NCBI RefSeq assembly: GCF_020991125.1
Contig: NZ_CP087715.1
Location: 2,073,501 to 2,137,500, forward strand
DNA length: 64,000 nt
Direction: 5' to 3'
From: Microbulbifer celer
Lineage (GTDB): Bacteria; Pseudomonadota; Gammaproteobacteria; Pseudomonadales; Cellvibrionaceae
Position numbers and translations under genes: made by a program. The notes under the pieces are model-generated. The model was not told where the DNA came from. It did not search any database and saw only the letters and a list, made by a program, of their open reading frames with translations. Of the stretch, positions 16,472 through 24,565 are shown one piece after another (the first letter of the stretch is position 1; every line of letters begins with the position of its first letter).

Positions 16472-18469
16472 TCAACTGTCTGACGGCTGATTGGGAGTGA
16501 CCAGGTTCCACCAGAAATCGAACGTGTCCAATAGTGATAGCAGGGCGTCAAGCTGCTTTTCATCACCGGTCACCTTGACTGCTCCACTCCCCACCTTGTC
16601 CTTCATCGTTGCTGTTCCGAGAATGACATCATTGAGATCGCTCCGGTTCACGGTGACCGTAGCGGAGGGACGCTCCACCGGAGGGCCATAATTGAGAACG
16701 CCATTTTCCAGCACCAGAGAGTAGTTCCCCTCAACATCGGGCAAGGATAAATTGATAGCGATATTCTTCCCTGCCGCCTTGGGACCGTTCAGGCGAATGG
16801 CCAGGAAATCAAAGAACAGCTCGATGGGCATGCTGCGGATGGTGTCGGGGCTAGCGGTACTGGGGACAGGCATCCGCTCAATGCCATTCCTCAGTTCTTT
16901 CGCGCCACTCAGGAAGAAATTGCGCCAGGGCCCATTCTCCTGCTGGTATCCGAGTTGCTCCAGCGCATCTGCAAGCAGGTTGCGGGCAGCCTGGTTGTCT
17001 GGCTCAGCAGAGACCAGGTTATCAAGCACCTGCGCGACCCAACGATAATTACCTGCATCGAAATCTTTTTGGGCTAGCTTGAGGAGATTCTGTGCACCGC
17101 CCATATACTCGACGTACTTTTTACCAGCATCGGTCGGTGGCAGCGGATAAAGACGCGCAGGATTACCATCGAAGTAGCCGAGGTAATAATTCCAGACTGC
17201 CCGGGTGTCATGGTTGATACTGCCGTAGTAGCCGCGGTTAGCCCAATAACTGGCAAGCTCGGGGGGAAGCTGCATCATCTCTGCAGCTTCTACCATGTTG
17301 TATCCATGATTGGCCATACGCAGGGTCTGGTCATTGAGGTACTTGTAGAGATCGCGCTGCTTTTTCAGGTGATTGACCACCTTTTCATTTCCCCACGTCG
17401 GCCAATGGTGCGGCCCGTACAGCACTTCTGCCTCCTCTCCCCATTTCTGGATGGTGTCATTGAGATAGCCTGACCAGGCGCGGGCATTACGCACCTTGGC
17501 GCCCCGTAGCGTGTAGAGGTTGTGCAGTGTGTGGTTGGAGTTTTCTGCCGCAGTAAGCGCCTTCAGCTCCGGGATATAGAAGTGCATTTCAGACGGCGCC
17601 TCGGACCCGGGCGCGAGGATAAATTCAAACGTCAGGCCATCGAGCTTTATCTGTTGCCCGTCCCTGGTGATGGTATCCGTGGGCTCAATCAATGTTGCCG
17701 TGCCAACAGATGTTCCCAACCCCAGGCCGGTCCCCAGGCTACCCCGAGGGTCCTTGGGTAGCAGGTTACCGTACATGAAGCTCGCGCGGCGCGACATATG
17801 ATTACCCGCAAATACGTTCTCACTCACCGCCTCGTCCACGAAACCGTCCGGGGCGATGATTTTGACTTTTCCGGCGGTTACATCCTCCTCATCCACCACT
17901 CCACGCACACCACCATAGTGATCGATATGGCTATGGGTGTAGATGACGCCTACCACCGGCTTATCTCCCCGGTGTTCACGATACAGATCCAGTGCTGCTT
18001 TGGCGGTCTCAGCGGAAATCAGCGGGTCCATCACCACAACCCCTTTATCGCCCTCGATAAAGGTAATGTTTGACAGGTCGGCACTACGCACCTGATAGAT
18101 CCGAGGAGAGACTTCGTAAAGTCCACCTTCGGAGAGCAATTGCAGCTGGCGCCAAAGACTGGGGTTTACGGACTCAGGAGCGTCCTTCCCCTCGGCAAAG
18201 TCGTATGCACCAAGATCCCAGACCGGCTCGCCTTGCGCATTCTTGATCACGCCGCCATTCGGTAGGGGCGCGATGAAACCCCGCTTTACATCCTCGAAAT
18301 CCTGCCGATCCTTGAACGGCAGTTTTTTCAGCACCGCCGCATTGGCGTTGGCGGTTACCTCGGTGGGCGCCTTTGCATCCTTCGCATCCTGCGCGTAACT
18401 ACTTGATAGGAACAGTAATCCAGCTGTTGCCGAAAACACTAGCCCCAGCATTCGGGCGAAATAACGCAT
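16472..18469 (-). CDS. Alkyl sulfatase, SdsA1/Pisa1-type metallo-beta-lactamase-fold enzyme
   Basis: Secreted zinc hydrolase that cleaves alkyl sulfate esters such as SDS. The 665-residue protein begins with a signal peptide (MLGLVFSATAGLLFLSSSYA). The metallo-beta-lactamase metal motif THSHIDHYGG lies near residue 180, and further ligand regions include AAENSNHTLHNLYT and GPHHWPTWG. A dimerisation segment and an SCP2-like C-terminal domain follow. The size matches SdsA1. The start at 18469 (MRYFARM) is chosen for the signal peptide; 34 more open codons upstream lack one. It stands alone between tRNA-Arg and a LysR gene, which might control it. Confidence 0.92.
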   Translation of the reverse strand: MRYFARMLGLVFSATAGLLFLSSSYAQDAKDAKAPTEVTANANAAVLKKLPFKDRQDFEDVKRGFIAPLPNGGVIKNAQGEPVWDLGAYDFAEGKDAPESVNPSLWRQLQLLSEGGLYEVSPRIYQVRSADLSNITFIEGDKGVVVMDPLISAETAKAALDLYREHRGDKPVVGVIYTHSHIDHYGGVRGVVDEEDVTAGKVKIIAPDGFVDEAVSENVFAGNHMSRRASFMYGNLLPKDPRGSLGTGLGLGTSVGTATLIEPTDTITRDGQQIKLDGLTFEFILAPGSEAPSEMHFYIPELKALTAAENSNHTLHNLYTLRGAKVRNARAWSGYLNDTIQKWGEEAEVLYGPHHWPTWGNEKVVNHLKKQRDLYKYLNDQTLRMANHGYNMVEAAEMMQLPPELASYWANRGYYGSINHDTRAVWNYYLGYFDGNPARLYPLPPTDAGKKYVEYMGGAQNLLKLAQKDFDAGNYRWVAQVLDNLVSAEPDNQAARNLLADALEQLGYQQENGPWRNFFLSGAKELRNGIERMPVPSTASPDTIRSMPIELFFDFLAIRLNGPKAAGKNIAINLSLPDVEGNYSLVLENGVLNYGPPVERPSATVTVNRSDLNDVILGTATMKDKVGSGAVKVTGDEKQLDALLSLLDTFDFWWNLVTPNQPSDS

Positions 18470-18604
18470 TCTCGCCTGCCTCCCGACACTGATTAGAAAC
18501 GATGGTGTAACTCCGTCGTTAATGTATAGCCGAGGCTGCTGCCAGACGCGTGAATCAGCACTCGCCGCCAACTGCCAGTGTCATTGATCCCTTTCTGTTA
18601 TCGT

Positions 18605-19510
18605 TTAGTCCTCCTCGAAGGAGACATAAAACTCCACCAGTGCGTCGATCAACGCCCGCACAGAAGGCAGTAGACCGCGGCGCGACGGGAAGACCACATG
18701 GATGATATCCCGATGCAGCTCCCAGTCCGGCAGCAACCGCACCAGGCTGCCATTGCGCAGCTCTTCCTCGACCACCAGGATCGGCAGCTGTACCAGGCCC
18801 ACGCCAGCCACGGATGCTTTACGCAGTGCAATCATATCCGTGGTGACATAGCGCGGCGTATGGTACACCGTCGATTCCTCGCCGTTTTTTCCGTACAGCG
18901 TCCAGCTGTAACTGTTCTGCGGGCTGCCCAGCCCGAGGCTGGGCCAGCTGTTGAGATCCGCTGGCATCAAAGGCAGACCGAACTTCCCCACCAATTGCGG
19001 ACTGGCCACCAGGCAAAGGCCGCGGTCGGAAAGCACGCGCATCACCAGGTCGCTATCCTCCAGCGGCGGCGGGCGCACGCGAATCGCGACGTCGACCCCC
19101 TCCCCGAGCAGATCGACGCGGCGGTTGGTGGCCTCGAGGTGCACGGTTATCTTCGGGTGCCTGGCCATAAAATCGGCGAGCATACCGCCGATATGCGCGT
19201 GCAGCAGGGCGATGGGGCACGTCAGGCGGATGACACCGGCGGGCTCTGCCTGCACCGAATCTATCGCTGCCTGCGCCGCCTCCGCTTCCACCAGCATTGC
19301 CTTGCAATGCTCGTAGTAAGTTTGCCCAATCTCCGTAACCGAACAGTGTCGTGTACTGCGGTGTAACAGGCGGGCGCCAAGGCGCTCTTCCAGTGCGGCG
19401 ATACGGCGACTGAGCTTGGACTTTGGGATGCCCAGCGCGCGCCCCGCCGGGGCGAAGCCGCCATGGTCAACAGCCTGCACGAAATAGTAGAGATCGTTCA
19501 GATCCTGCAT
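18605..19510 (-). CDS. LysR-family transcriptional regulator divergent from pirin
   Basis: 301-residue LysR regulator. The N-terminal winged helix-turn-helix is MQDLNDLYYFVQAVDHGGFA and PKSKLSRRIAALEERLGARL (residues 1 to about 60), followed by the substrate-binding domain. It resembles the group that controls pirin and quinone- or electrophile-response genes. The start at 19510 is chosen because domain homology begins there. The 18 open codons upstream run through a perfect palindrome that is better read as an operator. It is divergent from the pirin gene at 19647. Confidence 0.92.
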   Translation of the reverse strand: MQDLNDLYYFVQAVDHGGFAPAGRALGIPKSKLSRRIAALEERLGARLLHRSTRHCSVTEIGQTYYEHCKAMLVEAEAAQAAIDSVQAEPAGVIRLTCPIALLHAHIGGMLADFMARHPKITVHLEATNRRVDLLGEGVDVAIRVRPPPLEDSDLVMRVLSDRGLCLVASPQLVGKFGLPLMPADLNSWPSLGLGSPQNSYSWTLYGKNGEESTVYHTPRYVTTDMIALRKASVAGVGLVQLPILVVEEELRNGSLVRLLPDWELHRDIIHVVFPSRRGLLPSVRALIDALVEFYVSFEED

Positions 19511-19531
19511 CGATCCTTCCAGCTGACTTCC

Positions 19532-19547
19532 GTTCCAAATTTGGAAC
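19532..19547. promoter_or_regulatory. Perfect 16-bp palindrome, likely LysR operator
   Basis: GTTCCAAATTTGGAAC is fully self-complementary and contains a T-N11-A core (TTCCAAATTTGGAA), the classic LysR-type box. It begins 22 bp upstream of the lysR start in the lysR-pirin intergenic region. Confidence 0.7.
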
Positions 19548-19560
19548 ACTGAATTGCAAA

Positions 19561-19584
19561 ACACCAGGCTAGCACTACTGGTGT
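19561..19584. promoter_or_regulatory. Inverted repeat ACACCAG-N10-CTGGTGT, second operator candidate
   Basis: The 7-bp arms ACACCAG (19561-19567) and CTGGTGT (19578-19584) are separated by 10 bp, 13 bp downstream of the palindrome and 62 bp before the pirin start. The arms are flanked by TTGCAAA-like sequence on both sides. It could be the activation half of the LysR site or a site for another regulator. Confidence 0.5.
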
Positions 19585-19646
19585 TGCAAAACTATCCTGC
19601 TCTGCATCAATCGGTCGATGTCCGCCAGTCATGGGGAAGCAGAGCA

Positions 19647-20510
19647 ATGAAACAGGTCCTCGGTGTCTACAGCGCGCCCCGACCGCACTGGGTCGGCGAC
19701 GGTTTCCCGGTGCGCTCGCTGTTTTCCTACCATACGCACGCGCAGCAGCTGAGCCCATTCCTGTTACTGGATTACGCAGGGCCGGCAGATTTTGCGCCGG
19801 CCGCGCAGCCACGTGGCGTCGGTGAACATCCGCACCGCGGTTTCGAAACCGTAACCATCGTCTACCGCGGCGAGGTAGCACACCGCGACTCCACCGGCCA
19901 GGGTGGCGTAATCGGTCCGGGCGATGTGCAGTGGATGACCGCTGGCGCCGGAATACTGCACGAGGAGTATCACTCGCCGACGTTTACTGAATCCGGCGGC
20001 ACACTGGAAATGGTGCAGCTGTGGGTCAACCTGCCCGCGCGCGACAAGATGGCAGAGCCGGGCTACCAGGCCATTCTGGCACAAGAGATACCTCTGGCGG
20101 CACTGCCGGACGGTGCTGGCGAACTGCGGGTAATTGCGGGCGAATATGCCGGTGCCTTCGGTCCGGCAAACACCTTTACGCCGATGCAGGTGTGGGATCT
20201 GCGCCTGGCCTGCGGCGGCACGGCCGAGTTCTCACTCCCTGAGGGCTGGAATACCGCGCTGGTGGTGCTGGAAGGCACAGTGTCGGTCAACGGTGTCGCC
20301 GAGGCCGGTGCGGCACAAATGGCGGTACTGAATCGCGCAGGCGAACAGCTGTCTCTGCAGGCCAGTAGCGATGCCAAGGTGTTGTTGCTGAGCGGGCGGC
20401 CAATCGACGAACCCATTGTCGGTCACGGCCCGTTCGTCATGAACAGCCGCAAAGAAATTGCCGAGGCAATCGAGGATTTCAGTCGTGGTCGTTTCGGTGG
20501 AGGCCGGTAA
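19647..20510 (+). CDS. Pirin family protein (quercetinase-like cupin)
   Basis: 287-residue two-cupin pirin. The N-terminal cupin carries the metal-binding motif GEHPHRGFETVTIVYRGEVAHRD and the later GILHEEYH, both typical of pirins and quercetin dioxygenases. The second cupin (about 175-270) is degenerate, as usual. The start at 19647 (MKQVLGVYS) is chosen because pirin homology starts there; a further 31 open codons overlap the operator region. It is the first gene of a pirin - ycaC - pirin row divergent from lysR. Confidence 0.9.
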   Translation: MKQVLGVYSAPRPHWVGDGFPVRSLFSYHTHAQQLSPFLLLDYAGPADFAPAAQPRGVGEHPHRGFETVTIVYRGEVAHRDSTGQGGVIGPGDVQWMTAGAGILHEEYHSPTFTESGGTLEMVQLWVNLPARDKMAEPGYQAILAQEIPLAALPDGAGELRVIAGEYAGAFGPANTFTPMQVWDLRLACGGTAEFSLPEGWNTALVVLEGTVSVNGVAEAGAAQMAVLNRAGEQLSLQASSDAKVLLLSGRPIDEPIVGHGPFVMNSRKEIAEAIEDFSRGRFGGGR

Positions 20511-20597
20511 CCCCGACTGCCTCTTTTACCTACCTATTCCTGTAACTGGTGCCGGCAACACGACCGGCACACCAACCCTGAACGAAGGAGAAACTCC

Positions 20598-21221
20598 ATG
20601 AGCAAACCCTATGTGCGCCTCGACAAGAATGATGCGGCGGTACTACTGGTAGACCATCAGTCCGGTCTCCTGTCCCTGGTACGGGATATCGATCCGGACA
20701 AGTTCAAGAACAATGTGCTGGCGCTCGCCGATGCGGCCAAGTACTTTGGCCTGCCGACAATTCTGACCACCAGCTTTGAAGATGGCCCAAACGGTCCTCT
20801 GGTGCCGGAGCTGAAAGAAATATTCCCCGATGCGCCTTACATCGCACGTCCGGGTCAGATCAACGCCTGGGACAATGAAGACTTTGTCAAAGCCGTCAAG
20901 GCGACCGGGAAGAAGCAGCTGATTATCGCCGGTGTTGTGACCGAGGTCTGTGTGGCCTTCCCGACCCTGTCGGCGCTAGCGGAAGATTTCGACGTGTTCG
21001 TAATTACCGACGCATCCGGCACTTTCAATCCGATGACCCGCGACGCGGCGTGGGAGCGGATGTCCGGCGCTGGCGCCCAGCTGATGACCTGGTTCGGGGC
21101 AGCCTGTGAACTGCACCGAGACTGGCGCAATGATATCGAGGGTCTGGGCAACCTATTCTCGAGTCATATCCCCGACTACCGCAATCTGATCACCAGCTAC
21201 TCAACCCCCAAGGGAGAGTAG
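20598..21221 (+). CDS. ycaC: YcaC-type isochorismatase-family hydrolase
   Basis: 207-residue cysteine hydrolase of the isochorismatase fold; YcaC itself has no firmly assigned substrate. The nucleophile is Cys118 in IIAGVVTEVCVAFP, with the partner Asp19 in LLVDHQSGLL. Length and C-terminus (LISSYST-like tail) match YcaC. A Shine-Dalgarno GAAGGAG precedes the ATG. It lies between two pirin genes and probably shares their promoter. Confidence 0.92.
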   Translation: MSKPYVRLDKNDAAVLLVDHQSGLLSLVRDIDPDKFKNNVLALADAAKYFGLPTILTTSFEDGPNGPLVPELKEIFPDAPYIARPGQINAWDNEDFVKAVKATGKKQLIIAGVVTEVCVAFPTLSALAEDFDVFVITDASGTFNPMTRDAAWERMSGAGAQLMTWFGAACELHRDWRNDIEGLGNLFSSHIPDYRNLITSYSTPKGE

Positions 21222-22114
21222 TAGGTGCCGGCCGCACCCTGCAAATGATCTATTCGACTTAAGTGGAGAGAAAACAATGAGTACTCTGGAAAAAAATCTT
21301 GAACAGGAGTGCCGTCTGGAACAGGGTTGCGGCGCCCTGACATTGGTTATTCACCCCAAGGACAAGGATCTGGGCGGTTTCTCAGTGCGCCGCTGTCTGC
21401 CTAACGCCGCCTGCAAGGCGGTGGGTCCGTGGATTTTTTTCGATCATATGGGGCCGGCGGAGTTTCCGGCGGGCGAAGGCATCGATGTACGCCCACATCC
21501 GCACATCAATATTGCCACTGTAACCTATCTGTTCGAGGGAGAGATTCTGCACCGGGACTCTCTTGGCAGCGAGCAGCTGATTCGCCCGGGCGATATCAAC
21601 CTGATGGTCGCGGGCAGTGGCGTCGTGCACTCGGAGCGCGAGCGGCCCGAAGTGCACGCTGCACCCCACCGAGCCCACGGCCTACAGCTGTGGCTGGCGC
21701 TGCCGGATCAGTACGCTGAAATAGACCCGGAGTTCCACCACTATCCGTCAGACTCCATTCCATCAGTGAAAGTGGCTGGCGCCGTCGCCAGGGTGATCAT
21801 GGGTACCGCCTTCGGTGTCACCTCGCCAGTCAGGACCTTCGCGGAGACCCTGTATGTAGAAATGCATCTGCAGCCGGGCCAGTCGGCGAAACTGCCGATG
21901 GTGGCCGAGCGCGCGGTCTATGTGGCCAGCGGCGCAGTGCGGGCCCGGGATACGGAAATACCGGCGCATTCGATGGGTATCTTTGCTGCGGACGACGGCG
22001 TGGTCCTCGAAGCCACCGAGGAATGTCGTATCGCCATTATCCCCCTGTGTCAGGATAGATGTCGCGCTCACTTTCTAACCAGCAATGTATCAGGGGGTGG
22101 TAACAGAGTGAAGG

Positions 22115-22612
22115 ATGCCACGATATAACGATGGCTTTAAAGAACGCACTGTTCAGATGATGATGCCGCCGAACGCGAAGTCGATAGCGGAGGTTAGCCG
22201 GGAAACCGGCGTTTCAGAGCCAACCCTGTACAATTGGCGAAATCAATTTCGTGAACAGGGTGTAGCCGTGCCAGCTGATCCAAAGAACCCCGAAAATTGG
22301 AGCGGGGAGAGTAAATTCGCCGTAGTCCTTGAGACCGCAGCGCTGAATGAAGCCGAGCTGGCGGAGTATTGCCGCAAGAAAGGGCTCTACGCCGAGCAGA
22401 TACAGCGCTGGCGTGAAGCTGCGATTAGTGGGGCCGGTAGTCGCGACCAGATGTCCATGGAGGAGCGGCGCGACCTGCAGAAAGAGCGCAAGAAAAGCCG
22501 CAAGCTAGAGAAAGAGCTCAAGCGCAAAGAGAAGGCGCTGGCGGAGGCGGCTGCGTTACTGGTGCTGCAAAAAAAGGCCCAAGCCATCTGGGGGGAAAGC
22601 GAGGACGAATGA
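22115..22612 (+). CDS. IS3-family transposase OrfA (helix-turn-helix)
   Basis: 165-residue DNA-binding partner of the IS3-family transposase. A helix-turn-helix (SIAEVSRETGVSEPTLYNW, about 23-41) is followed by a second HTH-like segment (LAEYCRKKGLYAEQIQRW) and a long basic/acidic coiled coil (KSRKLEKELKRKEKALAEA). Longer than the roughly 100 residues of IS3 or IS911 OrfA. The stop overlaps the orfB start as ATGA rather than giving an obvious slippery frameshift site. Confidence 0.9.
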   Translation: MPRYNDGFKERTVQMMMPPNAKSIAEVSRETGVSEPTLYNWRNQFREQGVAVPADPKNPENWSGESKFAVVLETAALNEAELAEYCRKKGLYAEQIQRWREAAISGAGSRDQMSMEERRDLQKERKKSRKLEKELKRKEKALAEAAALLVLQKKAQAIWGESEDE

Positions 22613-23661
22613 TCGCCTCGGAAGACCGTCAGGTGGCGATAGAGCTTATCGAAGAAGCGGTGACGGCAGGCGCTGCCCGGTACAAAGCGTGCGCGGTATT
22701 GAACCTCACTGTGCGTACCCTGCAACGCTGGGAGAAAGCATTGCAGGAGCGAAGCTTGGTCGATCAGCGCAAGCGCGCGGCTCAGGCACGTACCCCGGGT
22801 AACAAGCTCACTATCGAAGAGCGACAAAAGATACTGGCAGTCTGCAACCAGCCGGAATACCGCAGCCTTCCGCCATCACAGATTGTCCCGATGCTGGCCG
22901 ATCAAGGAATCTATATCGGCTCTGAATCCAGCTTCTACCGCGTATTGCACGAAGCGAATCAGCTGCACCGCCGAGGTAAGGCGGAGGCGCCACGTAACGT
23001 CGCGAAACCGAATGCGTACCTGGCAGATCGCCCGAACCAGGTGTGGAGCTGGGATATTACCTTCCTAGCGTCCAGTGTAAGAGGAGCCTTCTACCGGCTG
23101 TATCTGATACTCGATGTCTTCAGCCGCAAAATAGTGGGCTGGGAAGTGCATACTGAAGAGTCGTCAGAACATGCCAGCACCCTGATTCGCAAAGCGCAGC
23201 TTGCGGAGGGCGCCGTCAAGAATGGATTGGTTCTGCACTCAGACAATGGTGGGCCGATGAAGGGCGCCACCATGCTGGCCACATTGCAAAAGCTCGGGGT
23301 GGTGGCATCGTTCAGTCGGCCCTCAGTGAGCAATGACAACCCGTACTCGGAGAGCTTGTTCAGAACCTTGAAATACGGACCGAGCTATCCGAGCAAACCG
23401 TTTGAGAGTATCTCCGCAGCAAGGCAATGGGTTCATAGCTTCGTGCAGTGGTACAACAATGCACATCGCCACAGCGCGATCCGCTTTGTGACGCCGAGCC
23501 AGCGTCATAGTGGCGAAGAGATTGAACTACTAAAGCGCCGTAAAACCGTGTACGAAGAGGCGAAACGGAAGAACCCGAGACGGTGGCCACGCCACACCAG
23601 GAACTGGAATCCTATTAGAGGCGTCTGGCTTAACCCACCACAAGAAAAACAAGCCGCTTAA
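22609..23661 (+). CDS. IS3-family transposase OrfB (DDE integrase core)
   Basis: 350-residue catalytic subunit with an rve integrase fold. The DDE residues are the Asp in WSWDITFL, the Asp in LHSDNGGPMKG and the Glu in SNDNPYSESLFRTLKY. An N-terminal HTH (NLTVRTLQRWEK) and an IS3-type HTH_21 segment precede the core. The frame is intact, so the element may be active. It starts within an ATGA overlap with orfA, suggesting translational coupling. Confidence 0.93.
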   Translation: MIASEDRQVAIELIEEAVTAGAARYKACAVLNLTVRTLQRWEKALQERSLVDQRKRAAQARTPGNKLTIEERQKILAVCNQPEYRSLPPSQIVPMLADQGIYIGSESSFYRVLHEANQLHRRGKAEAPRNVAKPNAYLADRPNQVWSWDITFLASSVRGAFYRLYLILDVFSRKIVGWEVHTEESSEHASTLIRKAQLAEGAVKNGLVLHSDNGGPMKGATMLATLQKLGVVASFSRPSVSNDNPYSESLFRTLKYGPSYPSKPFESISAARQWVHSFVQWYNNAHRHSAIRFVTPSQRHSGEEIELLKRRKTVYEEAKRKNPRRWPRHTRNWNPIRGVWLNPPQEKQAA

Positions 23662-23879
23662 CCGCTGATCGCGACATCTTCTTTGACAAACACCGTTATC
23701 GGCGGCGAGAATGTAGGGCCTCGGCGGATCGAGTGGAACTTCGTCGCCACCAGTGAGACGCGCCTCGAGTCGGCCATCAACGACTGGAAATCCGGGCGCT
23801 TCCCGAAAGTGCCGGGCGACTCCGAGGAGTTTATTCCCTTCCCGGGCGGCGACTGAGGTCGCCCCGCGGGAGGCCCGTC

Positions 23880-23993
23880 GTGCACAGCACGTTCGTGCGC
23901 ATGGCGATCTGGTTTGGGCTGTCCGCCGTGTTATGGATCGCCGGCGCGCTCGCTCTGGAATCGGCGCGACTGCTCTGGTGGCCGGTGGACTGA
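23880..23993 (+). CDS. Possible small single-helix membrane protein (GTG start)
   Basis: 37 codons from GTG at 23880, preceded by GGGAGG at good spacing, 24 bp after the pirin stop. The product has a short basic N-terminus and the hydrophobic segment MAIWFGLSAVLWIAGALAL, then ESARLLWWPVD. It is too short for homology-based calling by eye; size and shape recall DUF2474-type mini membrane proteins, but this is only an impression. If real, it was the last gene of the pirin operon. Confidence 0.35.
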   Translation: MHSTFVRMAIWFGLSAVLWIAGALALESARLLWWPVD

Positions 23994-24565
23994 AAGCACG
24001 TGGTGTAAGTTGCACTGCGAATACCGCCCTTAATAGCACCGCAAAGATATGGTAAATCGGCGGATGATACCGTGGTATTAAGAGAGGGATGGAGTCCTCG
24101 AATTCTCTAATATGAGCGTTCTTATCATTAGCGGTGCGAGGTGGTGGTCAAAGTTATCGTCAGAGGCGTGACTTTCGCAGTATTCGTGAGGACTGCGACC
24201 CGTTTGCTAACGGCCACAGCATCTGTAGTGTGAAGTGATTGTGGACCCAGTCAGCGATGTGCAATTGTCGTAAGTTACATCAAAAGAGTTATGTCTGTTT
24301 CGCGCTCGAACAAGCGAAGTCCCGGCGTGAATGTTACTTGCGACGTGGCAGTGCAGGTCGGCTCGCCGACAGCCAGAGTAGCGTTGAAAAACGATATACT
24401 GCCGTTTCCAAGCAGGAGAGCGGCCAAGTAAAACATTAATCTCCTGCTGTATGACTCCATGATTATTTCAACCACCCTTTTAATGATTTAACGGCGTTAA
24501 TATAATTCTCCTTTAATTCTATTGCTGAAGATCTTCGAGTTCTTTAGGGCATTCATAAAATAAAG
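23994..24565. other. Intergenic boundary between GC-rich and AT-rich DNA
   Basis: About 570 bp in which base composition drops towards AT-rich. Short open frames exist (for example 24239-24439 plus) but none has a ribosome site or recognisable product. It is the downstream side of the tryptophanase-like operon. Confidence 0.4.

Larger units (their letters stand above)
22042..23695 (+). mobile_element. IS3-family insertion sequence
   Basis: About 1.65 kb carrying orfA and orfB. The ends have imperfect inverted repeats: TGTCAggatAGATGTCGCG from 22048 on the left, and TGTCAaagaAGATGTCGCG reading inward from 23688 on the right. The insert is bordered by the direct repeat TTATC (22037-22041 and 23696-23700), taken as a 5-bp target duplication. 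The outermost few bases of the two ends do not match perfectly, so the exact tips are uncertain by a few bases. It disrupts a pirin gene. Confidence 0.88.
21277..23856 (+). pseudogene. Second pirin family gene, interrupted by an IS3-family element
   Basis: The 5' part (21277-22041, 255 codons) encodes a pirin with VRPHPHINIATVTYLFEGEI and the HSERERP region. The 3' part (23701-23856) resumes with GGENVGPRRIEWNFVATSE and ends FIPFPGGD. Joining the two through one copy of the TTATC duplication restores an in-frame protein of about 306 residues. The joined region IAIIGGENVG fits the usual pirin sequence before WNFV. The truncated product would gain about 28 IS-encoded residues. Probably recently inactivated, since no other lesion is seen. 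Confidence 0.88.

Noticed and set aside
24239..24439. 66-codon plus-strand frame in the gap before the tryptophanase-like gene
   Set aside because: No ribosome site, no recognisable features, and not supported by context.
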